DNA from: an uncultured Bacteroidia bacterium
GTDB lineage: Bacteria > Bacteroidota > Bacteroidia > Bacteroidales > Prolixibacteraceae
Length of the DNA: 63,729 bases
Assembly: GCA_903918045.1 (NCBI GenBank)
Contig: CAIXCY010000082.1
Location: 1 to 63,729, forward strand
Direction of reading: 5' to 3'
The notes under the pieces were generated by a model. The model ran no database searches. It was given only the letters and a program-made list of their open reading frames with translations, and was not told the DNA's origin. Below, in pieces: positions 45,680 through 54,569 of this stretch; positions within the stretch are counted from its first letter, which is position 1, and the number at the start of each line of letters is the position of its first letter. The translations under genes were made by a program, and so were the position numbers.

Positions 45680-48643
45680 TTAAAATGAAACATTGAGGCC
45701 AAAAGAGATCACCGTAGTTTTGGGATAATAGCTTAGATTCTCAATCCCGGGTGTGAGTCCACTCAGGCTTACTTCCGGATCCAATCCTTTATATTTTGTC
45801 AGGCAGAAAACATTTTGAGCCGTTGCAGAAACCCTGAGTTTAGCAATGTATTTACTGACGTGCCTAAAATTGTATCCAAATGAGATATTATCGAGTTTAA
45901 GGAAGGTAGCGTCTTCCAAATATTTTGATGAATATTGCCCATTACCGATAAATTCGGGATGTTGAAGCTGCGTGTATACGATGTTTTGCCCAATACTCTG
46001 CCAGTTTTCGTAATACAACCGGTACATATTAAGCGCTTTACCCCCCACTTGTGAACGAAATGAAAAGTTAAGGTCCAGGTTTGTATAGGTAAATGAATTG
46101 CTCCACCCTAAAATAAACTTTGGATTTGCATTGCCTATTGGTTCCCATTTGTCGGGACTAACTTGTCCTACTGGGTTTTGGTTTTTAAATTTATCATGTC
46201 CACTGGCATCAACGCCCAGCCATACAGGACCATAAAAGGTTCCGATAGCTTGTCCTTCTGATAATTTCTGGCAATTAAGTGGAAATGAACCCCCTAGCCA
46301 TCCGATGTCTATCGATTTATTGGTAAATTCAGAATTCGAGAATTTTACCAATTTATTCACATTCTTGCTAAATGTAAGTGTAGTATTCCATGCAAACTGA
46401 GCTTTTTTTACTACTACTGCATTCACTGTGAGTTCTACTCCCTGATTGCTTATTGTGCCAACATTGGTAAAAAACTGGTCGGTTAGATAGGGTGGAGCTG
46501 AAACTGTAAAAGTATAGAGCAGATCAGTACTGGAACGATAATAATAGTCGAATGCACCTGTTATCCGACCTTTCAGGATTCCAAAGTCAAGTCCTGCATT
46601 AAACTCCTGCTTCTTTTCCCAGCGGAGGTTTGGATTTGGATTTGTTTTCGGTCCATAAGTGTTAATCCATTGTCCGTTATACAAAATACTGGAGTTCAAT
46701 TTCCGTTGCATTAATATCAATGACTGATAATCGGCAAAATCCTGATTGCCGGTAACTCCAAATCCGACACGGAGTTTAAGATCACTCACCCAATTTACAC
46801 GCTTCATGAATTCTTCGCGGTTAATTCGCCAGCCCAGACTTGCAGCCGGAAACCAACCCCATTTATTGTTTGCTCCAAAACGCGATGATCCCTCCCTGCG
46901 GATTGAAGCAGATGCAAGAAAGCGTTCGTCAAAATTGTACATGACCCGGCCGAAAAATGAAATCAGCTGACTTTGATATTTATCAGAACCCATTCCAGCC
47001 GTTCCAATTGCAAGAGCTGAACCGGCACCTATATTATTCACCCCATAATAATCAAAATCGAATCCGGAATTGCTCATATAGGAATCGTTATATAGGGTCT
47101 TCTGGTAGGAATAACCTCCAAGAGCCTGTATGGTATGCTTTCCGATATTGGTGGTATAATTTAGCGTACTTTCATAAAGCAGGTCCGATTGTCGTCCATT
47201 TTCGATTGTCGCAGTTCCACTTGTCCCAATATGGCTTGGATAATATTTGGTCATGTAATCATTACTCTCCCAATCAGAAAGGGTGTAGGATAAAAAATTC
47301 GCCCATTTCAGGGATGAGGAGAGTTTTAACGTCGCACGGATATTCCCGATTGCATCATTGGTTTTCCCTTCCCGTGAACGTTCTTTTACCATTGCAACCG
47401 GGTTATAAAAATCGGCTCCCGGCAAATAGGTATAACCGCCATAAGTTGAATTTGACGGGTCATAAACCGGGCTTGTCGGATTACGGATAAATGCCTGCCG
47501 GAACACATCGTAGTTAGCCGGATTGTATGTCCGAACTCCGTAGGATAGGTTATAATCAAGTGTCAGCAAATTATCCAGCGCCTTTTGAATCACATTGGTC
47601 TTTATGAGGACATTATCAGCCTGATTATTATTCAGTAAACCTTGTGCCTGATTTACAAAAATTGTAGTCCGGTGCGAAATCGATTCGCTTCCTCCTGAAA
47701 TCGCCAGATTGTGTTGTTGGCTAAAAGGAGCTGGCCGGGTAATTTCTTTAAACCAGTTTACATTTCCACTGTAAATATTCGAAACCTTGTCAGGGGCATA
47801 AGTTTTAATCGCAGATGAAAATTGATCAGCTGTCAGATTCTTAACTCCGCGGGGATTAACTTGTGCCGATAACTGGCCTGAATATTCCACCTGACTTTTA
47901 CCATACCTGGCACGCTTTGTGGTAATGATTATTACGCCATTCGACCCGCGTGTACCATAAATTGCAGCTGCAGATCCATCTTTTAGCACATCTATCGATT
48001 CCACTTCATCCGGACTGATGTTTCTCAAATCAGCACCTGCAACTCCATCAATGATAATGAGTGGTCCTTGTCCTGAGGTAAGGGTATTGGTACCACGAAG
48101 AATAATTTCATACTTTGCCTGAGGATCAGCGCCATTTGGATTCACGATACTCAATCCGGCAACCTTTCCTTGTAATAACCCCATTGGATCATTAAAAACA
48201 CCCTTATTAAAATCCTTCGTCTTTACCGTTGATATTGATCCGGTAATCTCTTTTTTAGTTGTGCTTCCATAACCAATTACAACCACTTCATCGAGGGATG
48301 CAACCGATGCTTTAAGTTGAATCTGAACCACTTGATTCTTTGAAACGATCATTACCGTGGGTTCATATCCAATAAAGGAAAATTCCAATCTTGCTCCCCT
48401 GGTAACTTCAATACTGAACTTTCCAGCTAAATCAGTTACTGTTCCAACGGATGTCCCCTTGGATATGACACTTACACCAGGAAGGAATTCATTAGTTGTG
48501 GCATCCTTAATGGTTCCGCTTATCTGAATTCTTCCGGCAGTTTGCCCATTTAAATCTGGTAAGATAAATACGAAAAGTAGGATAAGAAGTGCAATGAGGG
48601 CACTTTTAGTTCCCGAATATTCGCCAATAGATCTCTTTTTCAT
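45680..48643 (-). CDS. susC: SusC/RagA-family TonB-dependent outer-membrane transporter
   Basis: 987 residues. Signal peptide, then a carboxypeptidase-regulatory-like domain (about 35-120), the TonB-box region DEVVVIGYGSTTKKE, a plug domain with SIDVLKDGSAAAIYGTRGSNG and a 22-strand barrel ending in the C-terminal VSF. Energised by TonB, it imports the ligand bound by SusD. It lies 18 bases after ribokinase and belongs to the same operon. Confidence 0.96.
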   Translation of the reverse strand: MKKRSIGEYSGTKSALIALLILLFVFILPDLNGQTAGRIQISGTIKDATTNEFLPGVSVISKGTSVGTVTDLAGKFSIEVTRGARLEFSFIGYEPTVMIVSKNQVVQIQLKASVASLDEVVVIGYGSTTKKEITGSISTVKTKDFNKGVFNDPMGLLQGKVAGLSIVNPNGADPQAKYEIILRGTNTLTSGQGPLIIIDGVAGADLRNISPDEVESIDVLKDGSAAAIYGTRGSNGVIIITTKRARYGKSQVEYSGQLSAQVNPRGVKNLTADQFSSAIKTYAPDKVSNIYSGNVNWFKEITRPAPFSQQHNLAISGGSESISHRTTIFVNQAQGLLNNNQADNVLIKTNVIQKALDNLLTLDYNLSYGVRTYNPANYDVFRQAFIRNPTSPVYDPSNSTYGGYTYLPGADFYNPVAMVKERSREGKTNDAIGNIRATLKLSSSLKWANFLSYTLSDWESNDYMTKYYPSHIGTSGTATIENGRQSDLLYESTLNYTTNIGKHTIQALGGYSYQKTLYNDSYMSNSGFDFDYYGVNNIGAGSALAIGTAGMGSDKYQSQLISFFGRVMYNFDERFLASASIRREGSSRFGANNKWGWFPAASLGWRINREEFMKRVNWVSDLKLRVGFGVTGNQDFADYQSLILMQRKLNSSILYNGQWINTYGPKTNPNPNLRWEKKQEFNAGLDFGILKGRITGAFDYYYRSSTDLLYTFTVSAPPYLTDQFFTNVGTISNQGVELTVNAVVVKKAQFAWNTTLTFSKNVNKLVKFSNSEFTNKSIDIGWLGGSFPLNCQKLSEGQAIGTFYGPVWLGVDASGHDKFKNQNPVGQVSPDKWEPIGNANPKFILGWSNSFTYTNLDLNFSFRSQVGGKALNMYRLYYENWQSIGQNIVYTQLQHPEFIGNGQYSSKYLEDATFLKLDNISFGYNFRHVSKYIAKLRVSATAQNVFCLTKYKGLDPEVSLSGLTPGIENLSYYPKTTVISFGLNVSF

Positions 48644-48661
48644 AATTGCTTGGTTTAATAA

Positions 48662-49576
48662 TTATTCAATTAAAGACAATTCAGAATAATAAGGGAGAGA
48701 ACTTTGGGCCCCCATGCGGGTTACGGTGATTGCAGAAGCCTTAACAGCAAACTTTACCGAATCGAGAAGTGATTTTTGATTTGCCAGCCCAACACATAAC
48801 GATCCGCAGAAGGTATCACCCGCAGCAGTTGTATCAACGGCTTCAACAATATGGGCAGGAACTAAATGATAGGTGCTCCTCTCCAGAATGAGAGCTCCTT
48901 GAGAGCCCAGCGTAATTACCACATTGTCAACGCCTTTTTTAGAAATCAGATCAGCTGCCTTTTTGGCTGATTTTGCATCAGTAACTTTTATTCCGGATAA
49001 AATTTCGGCTTCACTTTTGTTTGGCACAATGATATCAATATGGCGAAGCAGCGAATCAGACAGAGCTTGTGCAGGTGCAGGATTGAGGATAACCATTTTC
49101 CCTTTTAATGCGCCAAGTTGTGCCACATATTCCACTGTTTCAATCGGTATCTCCAGCTGCATTAAAATGATATCTGCCGATTCAATGGCTTTCATTGCTT
49201 TGTCAATATCCTTAGGTTTCAAATTGCCATTGGCGCCTGAGGCGACAACAATGCAATTCTCCCCCATCGAATCAACAGTAATTAATGCAACGCCGGATGG
49301 AAGCTTGGAATCGGAAAAGATAAATTCCGTATTTATGTTTTCTGAATTGTAAAGTACCACAGATTGTTTACCAAATAAATCATTTCCCGTTTTTGAAATC
49401 AAGGTAACATCTCCGCCTAAACGGGCAGCTGCAACTGCCTGATTGGCCCCTTTCCCTCCGGAATTCATCAGGAAAGTACCCCCCAGAATAGTCTCTCCTG
49501 GAACCGGTAGTCGCTCGGCCTTTATGACCATATCGGTATTACAACTTCCTACAACAACAATTTTTTTTGGGTGCAT
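48662..49576 (-). CDS. rbsK: Ribokinase
   Basis: 304 residues, the PfkB/ribokinase family. Visible are the substrate-binding NSGGKGANQAVAAARLGG near residue 38, the anion hole and base AAGDTFCG near 251 (catalytic Asp) and NPAPAQAL near 180. It phosphorylates ribose to ribose 5-phosphate. It is the first gene of the operon with SusCD and the ARH genes. The ATG lies inside a long inverted repeat at 49571-49607 and I see no good Shine-Dalgarno sequence. Confidence 0.92.
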   Translation of the reverse strand: MHPKKIVVVGSCNTDMVIKAERLPVPGETILGGTFLMNSGGKGANQAVAAARLGGDVTLISKTGNDLFGKQSVVLYNSENINTEFIFSDSKLPSGVALITVDSMGENCIVVASGANGNLKPKDIDKAMKAIESADIILMQLEIPIETVEYVAQLGALKGKMVILNPAPAQALSDSLLRHIDIIVPNKSEAEILSGIKVTDAKSAKKAADLISKKGVDNVVITLGSQGALILERSTYHLVPAHIVEAVDTTAAGDTFCGSLCVGLANQKSLLDSVKFAVKASAITVTRMGAQSSLPYYSELSLIE

Positions 49577-49607
49577 AAGATTTACATTTTTTTGTAAATG
49601 TATGCAC
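49571..49607 (-). promoter_or_regulatory. Inverted repeat covering the ribokinase start codon
   Basis: GTGCATA (49571-49577) pairs with TATGCAC (49601-49607), and ATTTACA (49580-49586) pairs with TGTAAAT (49593-49599), leaving a 6-base loop and a small internal bulge. The ribokinase ATG (49576-49574) is in the outer stem. It could hide the start codon in the mRNA, or be a DNA site for a regulator. Confidence 0.7.
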
Positions 49608-49922
49608 TCAGGAATTTGATAAAATTCAATAATTGCGATAAAACAATAATTCTAAAAACACTTAAATCTATAAAACATTAAACTCTAAATACTAATTTAT
49701 TGTATGTTATAAGTATTTCATGTATTTATATTTTCACTAAAAATAATAATTTCAAACACTATTATTAAAAAATCAATTTAGAATTGGATTACATTAAGGG
49801 AATAGAAAACCGTGTTTAAACCATCTTTTAGAATAATCCTAAATATATTTATTACTTTGGTGAACTGAAACAAACCATATTTTCCGAGGGATTCAATAAA
49901 TACTGTAATTTCAAGTTGAAAA
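49608..49922. other. Divergent regulatory region between the riboside operon and its putative regulator
   Basis: About 315 very AT-rich bases without a gene. They must hold promoters for both directions, but I see no full consensus match; a near match (TTACTTTG) faces right near 49853. Apart from the hairpin at 49571-49607, no repeat or operator stands out. Confidence 0.45.
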
Positions 49923-51470
49923 ATGTCAAAACTTCAATCACTTGTTACCCTAATCCATTCCATGTCTTTAGCCGAAAAAAAGGCATTCAGGGTCCGGTCA
50001 TTAGGAAACCGGGCCAAATCGAATTACCTTGTTTTGTATGATATCATAGAGAATAACAGTGGGCTCCAGACCTCCCAGTTAGTATCCAGATTTCTCAAAG
50101 ACAGACCTTTAGCCTCAAGTGAAACAACCATTAAATACCTCTACGAATTGTTGCTGGATTCGATGCTTGATTTGAGAAAGGAACAGGACAGTTTCTTTTC
50201 ATTATTCAATAAAATACTGAAAACAAGAATCTTATATGAAAAATCGCTGTTTGATGAATGTTTCGATTTACTTGAAGAAATTATCAGGCAGGCAGAGAAA
50301 TACGAAAACTATTTTGCCTTGTTGCTTGCCTTACGACTGGAAATGGATTATCTGCTGGCACTTAATTTTCCAGGTTTGAATGAAAAATCACTTTTGAAAA
50401 AGCAGTTTAAGCTCAATGAAGCCTTAAAATATGTCAGAAAAATAAATGAACAATCATCTCTTTACGAAAATCTAAAACACCGTATCGGTCTTAAAGGACA
50501 TATCCGTTCTCAAAAGCAAAAGGACGAATTAAATGATTTGGTTTATAGTGAAATCAGTATCGTGGCTTCTATGAATCTGGACAACTTTGAGATTAGCAAG
50601 CTTCACCAACTGTTTCAATCCAACTATTTAATTAGTGTAGGAGATTATAAATCTGCACTAAATTCCTATATCGAATTGAACACGCTTTTTGAGTCGAACA
50701 AGCACTTATGGAGTAATCCTCCGATTTACTATGTTCAAACTGTTGAAGGGGTGCTTGAGAGCCTTCGGAGTATTCGCAATTACGATGGAATGACATATTT
50801 TATAAATCAGTTGAAAATAATTGATAGTCGGTCCGCAGATTTCAGAATTAACCTTTCCTGCATAACCTTCCTATATGAGTTATTTCCGTATATTGATCAG
50901 GGGTATTTTGATTCAGCCTTAGTACTGATGAACAATTACAAGGAGACCGTCTACGCCAAAATGGATGCACTTAACAGGGCCAGGCAGGCCGAACTCTGCC
51001 TCTATACTTCATTGATTTATTTTGGAAATCTGGAATTCCATAAAGCCCATAAATTTCTGAATCAAATCATTCTTCAAGGAAAAAATTACTACGATCTTCC
51101 GTTATATCGAACAATTCGCCTTGTTAACCTTCTGATTTTATTTAAACTGGAAGATTTCGACCTGATTGATTCCGAGATCCGGACAATGAAACGCAATTTA
51201 AAGGATACGGCTAATGATTACAAGATTGAACGGTTTCTGTTTAGGTTTTTAAGTAATCAACTTCCAACCATTGAACATAAAAGGAAGAAACTTCTCGATA
51301 AGACGATGATTGAAATAAATGAATTACATCACTCCGGATATGAGAAACAAATTCTGAGGATATTCGATTTCACGGCCTGGGTTGAATCACTTATCCGAAA
51401 GGTTTCGTTATCTGAAGTACTCCATAACCGTATAAATATTAATAATAATCCGAACCAAAACTTACCTTAA
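49923..51470 (+). CDS. Large helical protein at the regulator position of the riboside operon
   Basis: 515 residues, nearly all helical by eye, with no signal peptide. The N-terminus (about 1-85, with KAFRVRSLGNRAKSNYLVLYD) is basic and could be a DNA-binding helix-turn-helix; the rest resembles TPR-like repeats. No standard regulator domain is recognisable. It is transcribed divergently from the ribokinase-SusCD operon. A protein of similar character sits at this position in the rus ribose locus of Bacteroides and is thought to be its regulator; the link here is by position and general form only. Confidence 0.6.
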   Translation: MSKLQSLVTLIHSMSLAEKKAFRVRSLGNRAKSNYLVLYDIIENNSGLQTSQLVSRFLKDRPLASSETTIKYLYELLLDSMLDLRKEQDSFFSLFNKILKTRILYEKSLFDECFDLLEEIIRQAEKYENYFALLLALRLEMDYLLALNFPGLNEKSLLKKQFKLNEALKYVRKINEQSSLYENLKHRIGLKGHIRSQKQKDELNDLVYSEISIVASMNLDNFEISKLHQLFQSNYLISVGDYKSALNSYIELNTLFESNKHLWSNPPIYYVQTVEGVLESLRSIRNYDGMTYFINQLKIIDSRSADFRINLSCITFLYELFPYIDQGYFDSALVLMNNYKETVYAKMDALNRARQAELCLYTSLIYFGNLEFHKAHKFLNQIILQGKNYYDLPLYRTIRLVNLLILFKLEDFDLIDSEIRTMKRNLKDTANDYKIERFLFRFLSNQLPTIEHKRKKLLDKTMIEINELHHSGYEKQILRIFDFTAWVESLIRKVSLSEVLHNRININNNPNQNLP

Positions 51471-51501
51471 TCCCTAGAAAGATTTGTTGAATTATAGTAT
51501 A

Positions 51502-51691
51502 AGTAAATCTTTTTGGATTGGTTTAGCAACCGAATTGTTTCACCCGGCTGCCAAAGCTTTTTCATGATCATTGACAATGGCAAAAGCTGTTTGCGCTTTA
51601 ATAACTAAGGTGGGATTAAATTGTCTTATCAGCCGGATCGTTTCATACCCACCATCTCCGGCATTTTAATATCCATCAGAATTAAATCAAT
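51502..51691 (-). pseudogene. Decayed response-regulator receiver-domain fragment
   Basis: Read on the minus strand, the piece gives IDLILMDIKMPE, then a frameshift, then DGGYETIRLIRQFN, VIKAQTAFAI, ALAAG followed by TGA, then NNSVAKPIQKDLL. This matches the end of the second receiver domain in the kinase gene at 53031-54569 (DLVLMDISMP, DGFEATRLIRQFN, IAQTSLS, AAGCNDHISKPIKK). The TGA replaces the Cys codon. Start and phospho-Asp region are lost, so it is a remnant of a duplicated gene. The remaining ~200 bases to 51895 hold nothing else except the promoter element at 51787. Confidence 0.8.
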
Positions 51692-51786
51692 GAATGCTAG
51701 CTATTATTTTGTTTTTTATCTTTTTTGGTAAAAAAGGATTGGTCAACGGAAATTTATTCAGGTCGGTATTGCTGGCAAAATAGCAT

Positions 51787-51794
51787 TAAATTTG
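51787..51794 (+). promoter_or_regulatory. -7 element before the phosphotransferase gene
   Basis: TAAATTTG fits TAnnTTTG, 101 bases before the ATG at 51896. The -33 spacing is imperfect. Confidence 0.4.
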
Positions 51795-51895
51795 CATCGT
51801 TACAATGAACATTTACATTTTTGAAGTTGTTATTAAAAATCAGGATAAGAATCGATTACAGCTATCTGGAATGCATCAAAATTTTAGTCTAAAAA

Positions 51896-53023
51896 ATGAA
51901 TATTTACCTCACGCTAATAACCACTTTTTTTTGTGCATTGGTTTTTTCACTTTATGAAGTGCCTGTAATTGTTGGAGTTGTGAAGAAATTAAACCTGATG
52001 GATCATCCCAATGAGCGTTCATCAGCAGTAAATTCCGTTCCAACGCTAGGGGGAATTGCTATATTTATCAGCTTTGTTGTGGCAACTACATTCGGGCTTA
52101 TTGATTATGACCTCCCGGAAATGAAATATATTTTACCCGCCCTTTTGCTTATTTTCTTTGTTGGGCTCGTAGATGATATTATGAATCTGGTCCCCTATAA
52201 AAAAATGATCGCCCAGATAATTGGGGTTGCAATTTTGATTTTCCTGGCCAAAATTCGGTTTACTAATCTCCATGGGATATTTGGAATCAGTGAAATTGGT
52301 CTTCTTCCTGGTGCGCTACTTACTGGATTTACCTTTTTAGTGATAATAAATGCCTTTAATCTGATGGATGGTATTGATGGGTTGGCATCCGGGATTACTA
52401 TGCTGATTGGTTTGGTATTCGGTGGTTGGTTTTACTTAAGCGGGCATTTTAATTACGCTATTTTATCAATTGCCCTGGTTGGTTCAGTGGGAGGTTTTTT
52501 CTATTTTAATGTCTTTGGTATAAAAAATAAGATCTTTATGGGCGATACCGGATCTCTGGTAGTTGGAACAATCATATCCATACTTGTCATCCGTTTTAAT
52601 GAGTTTAATATTGATCATTCTTTGCCTTATACCATCCATGCGGCGCCCGCTATTTCATTAGGAATTCTTTCTTATCCGTTAATGGATATGATAAGGGTCA
52701 TTTTCATCCGGCTCAACCATTCAAGACACCCTTTTCGTGCAGATAAAAACCATTTTCACCACCGACTTCTCACGCTGGGATTATCACACAGGCAGGCGGC
52801 TTTCAGTATTATTGGATTTAATATCGTTTTTATTTTCGCTGTTTTCTATCTCAATCAAAGGGGTATTGTCACAATAATATCCTATGTTGTAGTATTATGC
52901 ATAATTCTGGTTTTGTTTCCAGCATATTTTATCAGAAAGTACAAACTTATTAAAAGAGATGATCCCGTTCAGCAACTTCTTCTTCCAAAGTCCGAAAAAA
53001 GAGTCAGGAAGTTAAGAAGATAG
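51896..53023 (+). CDS. WecA/MraY-family polyprenyl-phosphate sugar-phosphate transferase
   Basis: 375 residues with about ten or eleven transmembrane helices. The family motifs are present: DHPNERSSAVNSVPTLGG near 38, the Asp pair LVDDI near 92, NAFNLMDGIDGLASG near 151 and FMGDTGSL near 213, plus HHRL in the last cytoplasmic loop. It transfers a sugar phosphate (likely GlcNAc-1-P) to undecaprenyl phosphate, starting an O-antigen-type or capsule chain. No other polysaccharide gene lies beside it. Confidence 0.92.
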   Translation: MNIYLTLITTFFCALVFSLYEVPVIVGVVKKLNLMDHPNERSSAVNSVPTLGGIAIFISFVVATTFGLIDYDLPEMKYILPALLLIFFVGLVDDIMNLVPYKKMIAQIIGVAILIFLAKIRFTNLHGIFGISEIGLLPGALLTGFTFLVIINAFNLMDGIDGLASGITMLIGLVFGGWFYLSGHFNYAILSIALVGSVGGFFYFNVFGIKNKIFMGDTGSLVVGTIISILVIRFNEFNIDHSLPYTIHAAPAISLGILSYPLMDMIRVIFIRLNHSRHPFRADKNHFHHRLLTLGLSHRQAAFSIIGFNIVFIFAVFYLNQRGIVTIISYVVVLCIILVLFPAYFIRKYKLIKRDDPVQQLLLPKSEKRVRKLRR

Positions 53024-53030
53024 TTTTAGC

Positions 53031-54569
53031 TCAATGATTCACGTACTTCTCAATCAAAGCCATTAACTCCGTTTTTTTTATCGGTTTTGAGATATGATCA
53101 TTACATCCGGCAGCTCTGGCATTTTCAATATCTTTGGCAAGAGAGAGCGAGGTCTGAGCGATTATGATCACCTCCGAATTAAACTGACGGATTAGACGGG
53201 TTGCCTCAAAACCGTCTGACATCGGCATTGAGATATCCATCAAAACCAGATCAACATCGGCATTCTGCTGACAAATCGCAACTGCTTCAGTACCGTTTCT
53301 CGCGATTAATATCGTTGAAGAAATACCCTTCACCATCGCAGCCAAAAGTTTTCCCGATATCTCATCATCTTCAGCGATAACGATTTTTAGATTTTGCATT
53401 ATTTTCTCGCCAGGATTAGAAATTTGAGAAACCTCTGGAAATCCAGGTACTTCTTTTTCACCGTCAAAAGGAAGCGTAAAGCTAAATACGGATCCTTGCC
53501 CTAACTGGCTGGCAACACTGATATGCCCCCCATTTTTTTCAATAAACTCTTTACAAAGGATCAATCCAAGTCCTGTGCTGTGTTCTCCATTGGTTCCAGG
53601 TCTTTTAGTATTAATATCTATCCGGAAAAGATTCTCAACCATTTGGGGATTCATACCAATACCGGTATCCTCAACAGCGATCCGAACCATGTCATTTCCC
53701 TCTTTTCGTGCTGAAATGGAAACCTTTCCACCCTCTGGGGTAAACTTAATCGCGTTGGAGGTAAGGTTGCGAAGAATCGTCTGCACCATATTCCTGTCGG
53801 CAAAAAAGACCAGTGCATTGGGAATATCAATCGATATTTCCAGCGCTTTAACCTTTGCTGACTCTATAATTGGAAGAATACTTTTTTTTGTCAAATCGCG
53901 CAGAAGAAGCGTTTGTGGTTTAAAATCGGTAAGCCCTCTTTCCATTTGCGACCATTCAAGCAGTTGTTCAAGTAAATTAAAGGTACTTTGGGCTGAATTT
54001 TTCAGATCCAGGGCAAGCTCTTTTCGCTCCTCTTCTGAAAAAATCTGTGATTCATCGGCCATAATTTCGGTTAGCCCCATAAATCCACCCATAGGACCAC
54101 GCAAATCGTGGGCAATAATGGAAAAAAATTTGTCTTTCTCGATATTCAGCCGGTGCAATTCCTGATTTTGTTGACTGATTTTAAGATGTGTTGCAATCCT
54201 TGCCTTTACCTCTTCGGCCTTGAAAGGCTTTGCAATATAATCAACTCCGCCTGATTGAAATGCTTTTATAATATCTTCTCCATCATTTAGTGCACTTATA
54301 AAAATGATCGGGATATCGTTCAACTTCGGATCTTTCCTTAACCGACCTGCAACTTCGTAACCGTTCATTGCGGGCATCATAACATCAAGAATGATTAGGT
54401 CTGGTTTCTCCTTTTCTGCAGCCTGCAAAGCCTGCAAACCACTAAGTACGGGCCTTACTCTATACCCTTCCCCTTTAAGAATCTCACCCAGCACTTTAAG
54501 ATTAGCAGCTACATCATCGACAATAATAATGTCGGGAATTTTCTGTTTGAATTTATCCTCTTTTAACAT
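53031..54569 (-). CDS. Hybrid histidine kinase: receiver-HisKA-ATPase-receiver
   Basis: 512 residues, no membrane helix. Order: an N-terminal receiver domain (about 10-130, phospho-Asp in IILDVMMP near 57), a dimerisation helix with the H-box SIIAHDLRGP near 158, an ATPase domain (NAIKFTPEGG, DTGIGM, GLGLILCKEF) and a C-terminal receiver domain (about 390-510, phospho-Asp in VLMDISMP). It probably receives a phosphate at the first receiver and passes signal to a partner. It starts 7 bases inside the 3' end of the next kinase gene, so the two are translationally coupled. Nearby decayed receiver fragment at 51502-51691. Confidence 0.92.
   Translation of the reverse strand: MLKEDKFKQKIPDIIIVDDVAANLKVLGEILKGEGYRVRPVLSGLQALQAAEKEKPDLIILDVMMPAMNGYEVAGRLRKDPKLNDIPIIFISALNDGEDIIKAFQSGGVDYIAKPFKAEEVKARIATHLKISQQNQELHRLNIEKDKFFSIIAHDLRGPMGGFMGLTEIMADESQIFSEEERKELALDLKNSAQSTFNLLEQLLEWSQMERGLTDFKPQTLLLRDLTKKSILPIIESAKVKALEISIDIPNALVFFADRNMVQTILRNLTSNAIKFTPEGGKVSISARKEGNDMVRIAVEDTGIGMNPQMVENLFRIDINTKRPGTNGEHSTGLGLILCKEFIEKNGGHISVASQLGQGSVFSFTLPFDGEKEVPGFPEVSQISNPGEKIMQNLKIVIAEDDEISGKLLAAMVKGISSTILIARNGTEAVAICQQNADVDLVLMDISMPMSDGFEATRLIRQFNSEVIIIAQTSLSLAKDIENARAAGCNDHISKPIKKTELMALIEKYVNH

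Noticed and set aside
46957-47490. Plus-strand 177-residue reading frame
   Set aside because: It lies inside the SusC gene on the opposite strand and has no start signal or motif.
51502-51691. The in-frame TGA in the receiver fragment as a selenocysteine codon
   Set aside because: A frameshift and loss of the start show ordinary decay, and receiver domains do not use selenocysteine.
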